This document shows positions 1 to 8,080 of a DNA stretch of 64,000 nt, piece by piece (the stretch's first letter is position 1; every line of letters begins with the position of its first letter). The translations under genes were made by a program, and so were the position numbers. Below the pieces are notes generated by a model. The model saw only the letters and a program-made list of their open reading frames with translations, did not search any database and was not told the origin of the DNA. The DNA is from Clostridiales bacterium (GTDB lineage Bacteria > Bacillota > Clostridia > Oscillospirales > Oscillospiraceae). The stretch covers positions 1 through 64,000 of the forward strand of contig JALFUW010000012.1 of the NCBI GenBank assembly GCA_022786995.1, in the 5' to 3' direction.

Positions 1-1
1 C

Positions 2-805
2 CTGACGGGGCTGATATTCTGCGCTGACTGCGGTGCGAAAATGTACAATCACCGAAACCGAAACGCACAGTTTTTGAACGACAACTACAACTGCTCTGCC
101 TACACCCGGACAGCCACCCGCGAGACCCGGCTGTGCTGCTCCCACAGCATCAGCACCCGCACCGTGCGCACGCTGCTTCTGGAAACCATTCGCACGGTCA
201 GCGCCTACGCCATTTCCAACGAGGAAGAATTCCGTCAAAAGGTGCTTGCCGCCTCCAAACTCAAGCACGAGGCGGACACAAAGGAACTGAAAAAGAAAAT
301 CACCAAGGCGAAAAAGCGTTCCGCCGAACTGGATGTATTGATTCAGAAGCTGTATGAATCCTACGCCACAGGCAAAATTACGGAGCATCGGTTTGATACC
401 CTCTGTGCCCAATACGAACGGGAGCAGGCGGAACTGGATGCCATGATCGCGGCGGATCAGCGTGCGCTGGAAGCGTTCCGCACCGACACTGACCGGGCTG
501 ACCAGTTCCTTGCCCTGGCCAAGAAGTACACCGACTTTACGGAGCTGACCACCCCCATGATTTTCGAGTTTGTGGACAAAATTTTTGTCCACGCTCCTGA
601 AAAGATCGACGGGGAGCGGACTATGGAAATCGACATCTATTTAAAATTCATCGGCAAGTTCGACATCCCCATGCCGGAGCCGACCCCGGAGGAGCTGGCG
701 GAGCTGGAAGCTCAGCGCAAAAAGAGAGCCGCCAACCGGGAGAAATACTACCGGAAAAAAGAACGGCAGAGGCTGCAGGCACAGCAGGCAGAACAAATGG
801 CATAA
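2..805 (+). CDS. Large serine recombinase, C-terminal part (5' end outside window)
   Basis: The reading frame is open from the left edge (frame 2) and ends at TAA 803-805, so the N-terminal catalytic resolvase domain lies outside the window. The visible part starts with a recombinase zinc beta ribbon (FCADCGAKM, then a second Cys pair near CCSHS). A long Glu/Lys/Arg-rich coiled coil follows, then a C-terminal segment of the kind found in TnpX/TndX-type recombinases (DUF4368-like), ending in a basic tail. Proteins of this family excise and integrate conjugative or mobilizable elements through a Ser-linked intermediate. A strong terminator follows at once. Orientation into the element, with a relaxase at the far side (17879-19354), matches Tn4451-type elements. 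Catalytic residues cannot be checked here. Confidence 0.88.
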   Translation: MTGLIFCADCGAKMYNHRNRNAQFLNDNYNCSAYTRTATRETRLCCSHSISTRTVRTLLLETIRTVSAYAISNEEEFRQKVLAASKLKHEADTKELKKKITKAKKRSAELDVLIQKLYESYATGKITEHRFDTLCAQYEREQAELDAMIAADQRALEAFRTDTDRADQFLALAKKYTDFTELTTPMIFEFVDKIFVHAPEKIDGERTMEIDIYLKFIGKFDIPMPEPTPEELAELEAQRKKRAANREKYYRKKERQRLQAQQAEQMA

Positions 806-812
806 TAGTGCC

Positions 813-849
813 AAGGGGCGGTTTGCAGAAATTGCAAACCGCCCCTTTT
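813..849 (+). terminator. Rho-independent terminator after the large recombinase
   Basis: A perfect 15-bp stem (813-827 with 833-847), a 5-nt GAAAT loop and a T-run at 846-849 lie 7 nt after the recombinase stop. It separates recombinase transcription from the resolvase. Confidence 0.92.
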
Positions 850-880
850 CTCGTAGAATAGAAAACAGGAGAATTTGCCT

Positions 881-907
881 ATGGAATCATGGAGGAAATG
901 TATTTGA
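881..907 (+). promoter_or_regulatory. Possible 8-codon leader ORF coupled to the resolvase
   Basis: ATG at 881 follows an AGGAGA ribosome binding site (868-873) at good spacing and encodes MESWRKCI before TGA at 905-907. This TGA overlaps the TTG at 904-906, the best start codon of the resolvase, as TTGA. The arrangement could couple resolvase translation to that of a tiny leader. It is seen in sequence only; expression is unproven. Confidence 0.35.
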
Positions 908-1515
908 GTGAAACAGTTTATGGTTACATCCGGGTCAGCACCAAAGAGCAGAACGAGGATCGGCAGAGAATCGCCTTGCGGGAGGTGGGAGTTTCGGAGA
1001 AGAATGTCTACATGGACAAGCAGTCCGGCAAGGATTTCAACCGTCCACAGTACAAACGGCTTTTACGTAAATTAAAAAAAGACGATCTGCTCTTTATCAA
1101 GAGCATTGACCGTCTAGGGCGCAATTATGAGGAAATTTTGCAACAATGGCGGTATCTCACTAAGGAAAAGGGCATAGATATTGTAGTTCTGGATATGCCA
1201 TTGCTGGACACTCGTCGCGGTAAAGACCTGATGGGCACGTTTTTAAGTGACATTGTATTGCAGGTTCTGTCCTTCGTCGCGGAAAACGAACGTACCAACA
1301 TCCGTCAGCGTCAGGCTGAGGGTATCGCGGCGGCTAAAGCAAGAGGTGTACGGTTTGGACGTCCACCGAAACCACTGCCCGAAGGGTTTCATAATTCCTA
1401 TCAGCGTTGGAAACAAGGCGAAGTTACGGGGACCACAGCGGCGAAAGAATGTGGAATGCCCCTTTCCACATTCCGTTATCGTGCTGAAATTTACGAAAAA
1501 GCCAAGATACTGTAA
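904..1515 (+). CDS. Small serine recombinase (resolvase/invertase family)
   Basis: A resolvase/invertase of 203 aa. The N-terminus has the YGYIRVSTKEQN motif with the catalytic serine. Then come KSIDRLGRNYEE, the helix E region ERTNIRQRQAEGI, the hinge GVRFGRPPK and a C-terminal helix-turn-helix (TAAKECGMPLSTFRYR) for DNA binding. Such enzymes resolve or invert DNA between short sites and are common companions of mobile elements. An in-frame ATG at 898 lies only 2 nt from the GGAGG at 891-895, and another ATG at 889 lies upstream of it. TTG at 904 has the ideal 8-nt spacing, so I prefer it. It probably belongs to the same element as the upstream recombinase. Confidence 0.88.
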   Translation: MSETVYGYIRVSTKEQNEDRQRIALREVGVSEKNVYMDKQSGKDFNRPQYKRLLRKLKKDDLLFIKSIDRLGRNYEEILQQWRYLTKEKGIDIVVLDMPLLDTRRGKDLMGTFLSDIVLQVLSFVAENERTNIRQRQAEGIAAAKARGVRFGRPPKPLPEGFHNSYQRWKQGEVTGTTAAKECGMPLSTFRYRAEIYEKAKIL

Positions 1516-1860
1516 GGCAATCTGTTTTACAGAAACGTGTACTTTTTTGCAAGAGAGGTTAATGCAGAATTTAGCAACAAATATCGCAAAATTTTTCTAA
1601 CAAGGTATAGAAAAATAGGACGTAGTGTGCTATCATGTCTTAATTGATAGATGATTCTTCTTGCAGGAAAGTACACAATTATGTAATTGGATGGCGTGAC
1701 AAGCTTTTACTAAGAAAGCAACAGTGGCGGCCTGCTTTAATACGTTGCGCCAAAACAAATAAGGGGTGAGGACGAGACCTGTAAAAATGTCAGAAGTCTG
1801 GCTGCATGAAATACGGTACGCAGCTGTATATCCCACTGATCAAAGAGAGGAATGACGAAT
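1516..1860. other. Intergenic leader of the cargo cluster
   Basis: About 345 nt, AT-richer than its surroundings, without a credible ORF on either strand. A small stem CTATCA/TGATAG (about 1630-1650) is visible. I found no convincing -35/-10 pair, although a promoter for the 15 kb cargo cluster is expected here. It may also contain a regulator binding site. Confidence 0.4.
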
Positions 1861-2538
1861 ATGACATGTCAAAAATGTGGATGCCAGAATCTTGATACGG
1901 ATGAATACTGCGTGCAGTGCGGCAGTAAGCTGAACCGCATGCACAGCAAAAACAGGATACTCTATTCCATTATTGCGCTTCTGTGCATAACCGTCTTGAC
2001 TCTTGTTGTCCTGCTTCTGCTTCCTGAATCTGAGCAGGATCGTGCTCCAACGGTCGCTTTCGAAGTACAGGAGCAAACCATTACACCAATCGAGACGGAA
2101 ACCAGGAAAGAGACAGACGCAGTCAAAGCAACGACTGCGGAAACAAAATATACGGAGCCAACCGTTCCTGCGGGCTATATCAGCTCTGTGGATGGTGACT
2201 GGGAAAGCGTTACATTGCACGACGGGTATTCCTCCCTAAACGTCTACGCTTTCGCGTTTTCACAGGAACTGAAGCAATGCAGAGAGATGACAATCTCTAT
2301 GGAAGTGTCCATGAATGCGGGAACGAGCTGCAAGGACTGGCAGGCCTGGGGACGAATTGGCGGGAAGTTCCAGAAAATAGCCAAAATGGATCTGCCTGCC
2401 GGAGATGGATTCACTTCTCAGACGATACAATTTGACAGCCCAATCACATTGGATGCAATCATAGTGACTCCCACAGTTCCCGGCGGATACTCCTGGTCTA
2501 TGTCTTTGCTCGTTACGGATGTCTGGCTTGCGGAGTAA
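1861..2538 (+). CDS. Zinc ribbon, single membrane helix, extracytoplasmic beta-sandwich-like protein
   Basis: First gene of the cargo cluster, 225 aa. The N-terminus is a zinc ribbon with two Cys pairs (CQKCGC and CVQCG, residues about 3-22). A basic stretch follows, then one hydrophobic helix (residues about 36-55), a Thr/Glu-rich linker and a C-terminal domain of about 130 residues rich in beta strands (ISMEVSMNAG, PITLDAIIVTPTVP), which I cannot assign to a named family. Predicted topology is zinc ribbon in, large domain out. ATG 1861 lies 10 nt after GAGAGG; an in-frame ATG at 1852 almost touches that site and is less likely. It shares its plan with six or more neighbours, suggesting one membrane system. 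Confidence 0.75.
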   Translation: MTCQKCGCQNLDTDEYCVQCGSKLNRMHSKNRILYSIIALLCITVLTLVVLLLLPESEQDRAPTVAFEVQEQTITPIETETRKETDAVKATTAETKYTEPTVPAGYISSVDGDWESVTLHDGYSSLNVYAFAFSQELKQCREMTISMEVSMNAGTSCKDWQAWGRIGGKFQKIAKMDLPAGDGFTSQTIQFDSPITLDAIIVTPTVPGGYSWSMSLLVTDVWLAE

Positions 2539-2631
2539 ACTGCCGCGCCAGCCTGTTTTCGACCAACGGGACGCGCACGGGTTGGAGAATCAAGTTTATT
2601 TCTATGGAAAATTGAGGAGGAGAGGGCAAAA

Positions 2632-4236
2632 ATGGCGAAGTACTGTGGTTATTGTGGATCAAAAATGCCAGATAATGCGAAGGTTTGCGGAAATTGCGGA
2701 AAGCCGTTTTGCAGTTATGAGAAGCCGTATTTAAAAAAGAATGGCAAAATAGGTGATGTGGAGCTGCAGGAGACCTACAGCTTTCATGGTCCGGCACCGA
2801 CGCGCTGCAATGAAAGGTCACACTTTACTGGGGTGGGAATAATTGCACTGGGACTGGTAGTGCTGATCGGTGCAATGCTTCTCTGCCTATTTGGATTTTC
2901 AAAAGAGGATAACGCAGGGATGATTCAGAAAAAGGACGACACTGTGTACCTGAGAAAAGATAAAAATCTGACATCATCTCAAAGTAGTGCAAATCAATCT
3001 CTATCAGATGTCGCTGCGGGGAGAGACTGCTCAATGATCTATCCAAATATGGAGGAGCTTTCTGTTGCCGAAATCATCGATGGCGATACCCGAATCCCAG
3101 TACTGTTTGACAAAGATGGCATGGTGGTCTATACATCCGGCAAAGCAGGTCTGCGGATATTATCAGGTTTTTATAATGGCATGTGCCTCACAAACGCAGG
3201 CCTTATGATGAATGCGGACGGGGATCAATTTCGACCAGCATATCTTGATGAAACAGATGATATCTTGTGCTATGTTAAGGATCATGGCGAAGTCATACTC
3301 TGGACAGTGACGAAACAAGATACATTTGATAAATCCAAGACGGTTTTGACAGCTTGGAGTCAAGATGGAACGGTACGCTTTCAGTGTGACAGCTCTCAGG
3401 AACCATTTTCCCGACTTGGATCCGATGGAATGTATGAGGCGTTGCTTGAAAACGGCGTTATTGTAATCGGTAACGCAGAATATGAGATTCGTCGCAGCGG
3501 ACGTTTCATCTTTTTCAATATCGATCAGGGAACTTCTATCTTTATAACCGAGGCAGGGTTATTCCCGTTGATGTCCGTGGCTGAGGGGGCAGCTGAGGGG
3601 ATCTATCTGTCTTGCTCGGGTGGAACGATGCCATATGTTTCTATGGTGGATCCGGCGGGCAATAGGCTCCCGGGATGGGACGCAGTCGTGTCGAAATTAG
3701 GAGGAACCCCTGTCATGAGCGACGGGTTGGTATTCTTTGAAGGGTATGTCAATGAAGTAGGAGGAAAGAAATTCCCCGCAGGCTTTTATGACACTTCTTT
3801 GAATATGCGGATCGATTTGAGTCAAAATGAAGTAACGACCGTCTATCAAGGCGAGCCGCGGTTTATCAATGGATATGCGGCTGTTCAACTGAAAAATCCT
3901 GGCGGAGTTCCATTTTATGGCATTCTGACGAGGGACGGGAAATGGACTTTTGAGCCGCAAGAGGGGATCCTGAGGGGGATTTACCCTTGTGGAGATGGAT
4001 TGATTATAAGCGTTGTTCCAAATGAAGATTCTAAGGACTACAGCGCTTACAATGAAATGGGCGAAAATCTTGGGGAAGTATGGAGCCATATCTATTTTCC
4101 TTCATATGGATATACCGCTTCCCCATATGAGAGCTTTGATGGAGCACTTTACTGTTCAGTCATTGATACGAGTAGCGGTCGTGTCAGTAGGGTCGCAAAA
4201 GTCGAGCCAGATTACCAAGTCGTCTTCTTATCATGA
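2632..4236 (+). CDS. Zinc ribbon membrane protein with WG-like extracytoplasmic repeats
   Basis: A 534-aa protein. The N-terminal zinc ribbon has CGYCG and CGNCG (residues about 5-23). After a soluble linker, one hydrophobic helix (residues about 67-89, ending LLCLFGF) anchors the protein. The C-terminal 400 residues have repeating short beta units with segments such as LTRDGKWTFEP and VLFDKDGMVVYTSG, resembling WG repeats or a beta-propeller. The domain should face outside. The start is set by the strong site GAGGAGGAGAGGG just upstream of ATG 2632. The gap to the preceding gene is 93 nt with no terminator, so it is probably co-transcribed. No catalytic residues recognised; a sensing or binding role is inferred. 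Confidence 0.75.
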   Translation: MAKYCGYCGSKMPDNAKVCGNCGKPFCSYEKPYLKKNGKIGDVELQETYSFHGPAPTRCNERSHFTGVGIIALGLVVLIGAMLLCLFGFSKEDNAGMIQKKDDTVYLRKDKNLTSSQSSANQSLSDVAAGRDCSMIYPNMEELSVAEIIDGDTRIPVLFDKDGMVVYTSGKAGLRILSGFYNGMCLTNAGLMMNADGDQFRPAYLDETDDILCYVKDHGEVILWTVTKQDTFDKSKTVLTAWSQDGTVRFQCDSSQEPFSRLGSDGMYEALLENGVIVIGNAEYEIRRSGRFIFFNIDQGTSIFITEAGLFPLMSVAEGAAEGIYLSCSGGTMPYVSMVDPAGNRLPGWDAVVSKLGGTPVMSDGLVFFEGYVNEVGGKKFPAGFYDTSLNMRIDLSQNEVTTVYQGEPRFINGYAAVQLKNPGGVPFYGILTRDGKWTFEPQEGILRGIYPCGDGLIISVVPNEDSKDYSAYNEMGENLGEVWSHIYFPSYGYTASPYESFDGALYCSVIDTSSGRVSRVAKVEPDYQVVFLS

Positions 4237-4311
4237 CAGGAGATACGTTAGCACTGCAATCTACAAGATTGATTTTTGATAAACAAAACTTCAGGAAGAG
4301 AGGGAACAAAT

Positions 4312-4998
4312 TTGAATCGATTAGGTTATGACGTTGATATCGTTATGTGTATTGATGCTACGGCGAGCATGGGGCCTTTCCTGGATATGGTAAAGTCTCA
4401 GGCTGTGAACCTGTATAGCGACCTACAGCAGAAAATGAGTCGGCTGGAAACGCCCAAGTATATCGATTCCCTGCGTATCCGTGTAATTACCTTCCGGGAT
4501 TACCTGGCGGACGGAATGAATGCAATGCTTGTGTCGGATTTTTTTACACTGCCTGCGCAGCGTGCGGAATTTGAACGTATGGTTCGGGGAATCAAGCCGG
4601 AAGGCGGCGGGGATCTGCCGGAAGACGGACTGGAGGCCCTTGCCTATGCCATGAAGTCTAAATGGAAAGAAAGCTCTGGAAATAAACGCAGGCAGGTGAT
4701 TGCGGTGTGGACAGATGCCGGGACGCATCCCATCGGCTTTGGAAAGGCCGCCCCGAATTACCCAGCAAAAATGCCCGCCACCCTTGCGGAACTTACCCAG
4801 TGGTGGGGAGTCCCACAGTGCCCTGGCTTGATGGACAACGAGGCGAAAAGACTGCTGATCTATGCCCCGGATGAAACGTTCTGGAATACGATTGCAGACA
4901 ACTGGGAGAATACGCTGCATTTCGTATCCCACGCAGGTCAGGGTCTGGACGATGTTACGTACGACCAAATTCTCAGTGCAATTGCCATGAGTATCTGA
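4312..4998 (+). CDS. vWA domain protein with MIDAS motif (TerY-like)
   Basis: A von Willebrand factor A domain protein of 228 aa without a signal peptide or membrane helix. The metal-ion-dependent adhesion site reads DATAS (Asp15, Thr17, Ser19), a DxTxS variant of DxSxS. The other metal-site regions are probably in GGGDLPEDGLEAL and in WTDAGTHP. TerY-type vWA proteins are metal-dependent interaction modules encoded with a kinase and a PP2C phosphatase, exactly the partners found here (5013 and 7043). TTG 4312 is chosen because GAGAGG at 4298-4303 lies 8 nt upstream; the in-frame TTG at 4276 has no such site. The kinase gene starts 14 nt after the stop. TerY-like role is inference from context. 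Confidence 0.85.
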   Translation: MNRLGYDVDIVMCIDATASMGPFLDMVKSQAVNLYSDLQQKMSRLETPKYIDSLRIRVITFRDYLADGMNAMLVSDFFTLPAQRAEFERMVRGIKPEGGGDLPEDGLEALAYAMKSKWKESSGNKRRQVIAVWTDAGTHPIGFGKAAPNYPAKMPATLAELTQWWGVPQCPGLMDNEAKRLLIYAPDETFWNTIADNWENTLHFVSHAGQGLDDVTYDQILSAIAMSI

Positions 4999-5012
4999 AC
5001 GGGTGCAGCTTC

Positions 5013-5909
5013 ATGGAGTATGGGGAAATAAACGGGTATCAGCTTAAGTCAGCTTTCATGACAGAAAATGCTGGCAATTGCAAGTGGGCATTTGCTCAAA
5101 AGAACGGTTACGACTATTTTGTGAAAGAATTTCTTTCGCCGAAATACCCGCTCGATGAAAGCTTGTTCGGCCCGGAGCTTACCAGGCAGAAACGAGAAAG
5201 CGCGGAACTGTTTTTCTACCAAAAAGAACGCTTCTACCAGTGCCTGAAAAAATGCCGCACCGGAAATAATGTTGTTGTTCTTGACTTCTTTCGCAACGGC
5301 ACCAAGTATTACGCGGTATCCGAGCAGGTAAAAGGAAGCTTCCTGACAATTCAGGAAATAGCGGCATTGTCTGAAGACGCGAAATATACGCTGATTCGGG
5401 CAATTCTTTACAGCATTTCTGCCCTGCATAAAATGCGTATCGTCCATTCTGATTTACGCCCGGATAATATACTGGTCATACCCACAGCCGAAGGATATTG
5501 CACAGCAAAAATTATTGATTTTGATGATGGATTCTGGGAAGCAGAACCGCCAAAGGAGCTTAGAGGGTCGCAGAACTATTTTTCTCCGGAGGCCGTTCGA
5601 AGGATCCAAGGAGGCACGGTTTCCGTGACGACCAAATCGGATATCTGGGCGTTGGGTCTGCTTTTTCATCAGTATTGGACTGGGAAGATGCCTGGCTTTT
5701 CAGATGAATACCACTATGCAGCAGAAGCCGTGCTCAATTTCAGCCCTCTGGCGATCAGTGATTCCATACCCGACCGTCTAAGGTACATATTAGCAGCGAT
5801 GCTTTTGGCAGAGCCTGACAGCAGACCAACGGCGGAGGAGGCACTGAAAGCTCTTTCTGCGCGTGATCAGAGGGAAACCGGATGGCGTGTCCCATCGGAT
5901 TTAGATTGA
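5013..5909 (+). CDS. Ser/Thr-type protein kinase of the vWA-kinase-phosphatase triad
   Basis: A soluble eukaryotic-like protein kinase, 298 aa. Visible motifs are the VKEF lysine (Lys38), the catalytic loop IVHSDLRPDNIL (Asp147, Asn152), the metal-binding IIDFDDG (Asp169), the activation segment end SPE (191-193) and SDIWALGLL (Asp210). The loop has HSD instead of HRD and Arg where most Ser/Thr kinases have Lys (DLRPDN). The Gly-rich loop is poorly conserved (TENAGNCKWAFA). All core catalytic residues are present, so activity is likely. It lacks a membrane helix, so it presumably reaches the membrane through partners. It lies between the vWA gene and a small zinc-finger membrane protein, with the opposing PP2C phosphatase two genes downstream. 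Substrates are unknown. Confidence 0.88.
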   Translation: MEYGEINGYQLKSAFMTENAGNCKWAFAQKNGYDYFVKEFLSPKYPLDESLFGPELTRQKRESAELFFYQKERFYQCLKKCRTGNNVVVLDFFRNGTKYYAVSEQVKGSFLTIQEIAALSEDAKYTLIRAILYSISALHKMRIVHSDLRPDNILVIPTAEGYCTAKIIDFDDGFWEAEPPKELRGSQNYFSPEAVRRIQGGTVSVTTKSDIWALGLLFHQYWTGKMPGFSDEYHYAAEAVLNFSPLAISDSIPDRLRYILAAMLLAEPDSRPTAEEALKALSARDQRETGWRVPSDLD

Positions 5910-5933
5910 TCGGATCGGAGATGACAGCTTCAG

Positions 5934-6326
5934 ATGCAGAAAGCGGATATCATTCTATTGCTTTTAATATTATGCGTTGTACTTCTGATGGCCCTGCTCC
6001 TTTATCTTTGGCACGCAAGGCATCAGACCCAAAGAGGGAAAAGCAAACTTGACCCGATAGATGATGAGACACCTTACACCCCCGAGGAAGCAACGCCTCC
6101 TCCCGCTGCCAGCCGGTCAGAGGGGGCAGATTATGCGGCTACACATCATCTCTGGATATGCCGATACTGCGAAACAATGAATCCAATACCGGTTGGTATG
6201 GATGGGAAACGAAGCTTTACCTGCGGAAAGCCTGACCCCCTGCAGGTCACACTGAGGGGCTCACTTGCAAATAAAGAAGGCGGCAATCCATCCCTGCGGT
6301 GCGCTGCCTGCGGGAAAGATCAGTAA
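5934..6326 (+). CDS. Small membrane-anchored C-terminal zinc-finger protein
   Basis: A 130-aa protein that starts with a strongly hydrophobic helix (residues about 5-26), followed by a basic stretch (HARHQTQRGK), a Pro/Glu-rich linker and a C-terminal Cys cluster: CRYC, a single Cys in FTCGKP, then CAACG. By the positive-inside rule the zinc finger should be cytoplasmic, next to the kinase. It lies 24 nt after the kinase gene and 18 nt before the next, so it belongs to the same operon. No family is recognised. It could act as a membrane dock for the kinase or vWA protein (inference). Confidence 0.65.
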   Translation: MQKADIILLLLILCVVLLMALLLYLWHARHQTQRGKSKLDPIDDETPYTPEEATPPPAASRSEGADYAATHHLWICRYCETMNPIPVGMDGKRSFTCGKPDPLQVTLRGSLANKEGGNPSLRCAACGKDQ

Positions 6327-6344
6327 AGACTGGGGGAAAAGAAC

Positions 6345-7007
6345 GTGTATTGCGATTTTTGTGGTGAACCAATTACTCAGGGAGCTGAAAAATGCTCCAA
6401 ATGTCATAAACCTGTCCACCCACTGACACAAAGCGTAGGAATTGATATGTCGCCTCCCGCACAGCCTCAGAGAACGGGTGTAGAATGGAAGCGTCTGGAA
6501 AAAGCGATTACAAATCAATATTGGCGGTTTAATACAATCCTCGTGATGCTGGCAGTGATCATTTTGCTGGGCATCTCCCTGAATGTATACGTTTGGTTCG
6601 TGCAGCCTGCGGAAAAGCCTGCTTCGGAGACATCGGAGACATATCCGGACGTAACCGATATGATGCCAGGAAGCGAATTCAATGAGAGCGATGTCATTGA
6701 TGATGGGCAATCTATCATCCTGCACCGGCCCGAGGACATTGAATTTTCAGATGTACTATGTTTCCTGGAGGTGCGGGAACCGGCTGCCAGCTTTATGTGG
6801 CAACAGTATTGTGAGGAGACACAAACATGGGAGCCAATAGACGCACAGATACTTGCTGTAAAAATCAATGATACCTATACCCGGACGGACTTATGCGTAA
6901 ATCAACTGTCTGAAGCGATCTATGGAACATATCGCTGCGTGTTCACGTTGGAAGATGGTGAGTGCCCCGAACCTGTTGAGGTTCACATTATCCGTCCTGC
7001 AGATTGA
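6345..7007 (+). CDS. Zinc ribbon membrane protein with Ig-like extracytoplasmic domain
   Basis: A 220-aa protein starting at GTG 6345, after a GGGGG site 8 nt upstream. The zinc ribbon (CDFCGEP, CSKCHKP; the last ligand could be His) covers residues about 3-21. A hydrophobic helix lies at residues about 63-84 (LVMLAVIILLGISLNVYVWF). The outer domain shows the spaced Cys...Trp...Tyr-x-Cys pattern of an immunoglobulin fold (DVLCFLEV, FMWQQY, TYRCVFTLEDGE). It ends 35 nt before the preferred phosphatase start. The Ig assignment rests on pattern only, but the topology is clear. Probably one of the sensor or adhesion members of the cluster. Confidence 0.7.
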   Translation: MYCDFCGEPITQGAEKCSKCHKPVHPLTQSVGIDMSPPAQPQRTGVEWKRLEKAITNQYWRFNTILVMLAVIILLGISLNVYVWFVQPAEKPASETSETYPDVTDMMPGSEFNESDVIDDGQSIILHRPEDIEFSDVLCFLEVREPAASFMWQQYCEETQTWEPIDAQILAVKINDTYTRTDLCVNQLSEAIYGTYRCVFTLEDGECPEPVEVHIIRPAD

Positions 7008-7042
7008 GATTGGGAGCACAAAAACGTTACGAAGGAGCAGAT

Positions 7043-8014
7043 ATGAAAAAAACGGCGCCGAACTTTTTAACCAGGCTGGATTTTATTTTGGGAGCGATCG
7101 GTAAGGAAAAAATCCCTGGGAATGGAGAAGACGCCTGGTTCTATTCGGCGAACTGTGATGGCGTTGGATTTGGCGTCTTTGATGGATGCGGTGGAGCGGG
7201 CGCAAAAACATATGCACATTTTCCAAATCACCCCGGAAAGACAGGTGCCTATCTGGCTTCACGCATTACCTCGAGTGCAGTCATGGCATGGTTTTCTGAG
7301 AACGCCAGCCGCATCCCGGAAGATGCCAACCAGCTACTGAAACAGGAAATTTTAAAAAGGCTGCGGTTTGCGGAAAATCATTATGGAGAACAAACATCCA
7401 TCAAAAGCCGCATGATAAAGGCAATGCCAACAACTGCTGCATTTGCGTTTCTCAGCGAGACGGCAGGAGTCACTCAGGCGGACTGCTTCTGGGCAGGAGA
7501 TTCCAGAGTTTACCTTCTGGATCAGGATGGACTCGCACAGCTCACCACGGACGATTTGTCTGTTTCAGATGCAATGGATAATCTCTATATGGATGGCATT
7601 CTGACGAACTGCGTCAACCTCTCTGTGGACTTCACCATTCACCGCAGGCGGCTTATGCTGAAGGCCCCAGCAGTTATATTCGCCGCGACAGATGGCTGCT
7701 TTGGCTATATGGGGTCCCCAATGGAGTTTGAATATGCTTTACTGGAAGCCTTGTCCCAATCTGGCAGTATGGACGGCTGGAAACGTAATCTGGACTTCGC
7801 GTTCCAGCGTGTTGCAGGAGATGATTATACCTTGTGTGGTGCTGTTCTGGGGTTTGGCGGTTTTCAGAATCTGTGGAGCAGCCTTATGAGGAGAAAACAA
7901 GAACTGGAACGGGCGTATTTCAGCCAGATGGGAGATATATCCCGAGGGGAAAAAGCAGCTTTTTGGAATGAATATAAAACAGGGTATTACCGCCTGATTC
8001 AGGAAAAATCATAA
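7043..8014 (+). CDS. PP2C-family protein phosphatase of the triad
   Basis: A PPM/PP2C Ser/Thr phosphatase of 323 aa, soluble. Metal-binding motifs are in order: NGEDAWF (Asp30), GVFDGCGG (Asp47, corresponding to DGHGG with His replaced by Cys), WAGDSRVYLL, FAATDGCFGYM and the terminal AGDDYTLCG. Enzymes of this family remove phosphate from Ser/Thr using two metal ions and commonly reverse a co-encoded kinase, here at 5013. ATG 7043 is preceded by AAGGAGC at 7 nt; the upstream in-frame TTG at 7004 overlaps the previous stop and has no site. With the vWA and kinase genes it completes a TerY-P-like set. Confidence 0.88.
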   Translation: MKKTAPNFLTRLDFILGAIGKEKIPGNGEDAWFYSANCDGVGFGVFDGCGGAGAKTYAHFPNHPGKTGAYLASRITSSAVMAWFSENASRIPEDANQLLKQEILKRLRFAENHYGEQTSIKSRMIKAMPTTAAFAFLSETAGVTQADCFWAGDSRVYLLDQDGLAQLTTDDLSVSDAMDNLYMDGILTNCVNLSVDFTIHRRRLMLKAPAVIFAATDGCFGYMGSPMEFEYALLEALSQSGSMDGWKRNLDFAFQRVAGDDYTLCGAVLGFGGFQNLWSSLMRRKQELERAYFSQMGDISRGEKAAFWNEYKTGYYRLIQEKS

Positions 8015-8021
8015 AAAGCAA

Positions 8022-8054
8022 CGGGTCATACGCGGCTGGCAGTTCTATGACCCG
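8022..8054 (+). other. Hairpin between phosphatase gene and next gene
   Basis: Arms CGGGTCATA (8022-8030) and TATGACCCG (8046-8054) form a 9-bp stem with a 15-nt loop. No T-run follows, so it is more likely a processing or attenuating structure than a simple terminator. The next ribosome binding site (GGAAAAGGAG) follows within 20 nt. Confidence 0.45.
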
Positions 8055-8080
8055 AAAGGATTTGGAAAAGGAGAATTTCT

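Noticed and set aside
1633-1836. Minus-strand 67-codon reading frame in the cargo leader
   Set aside because: No ribosome binding site, no homology pattern; typical random reading in AT-rich DNA.
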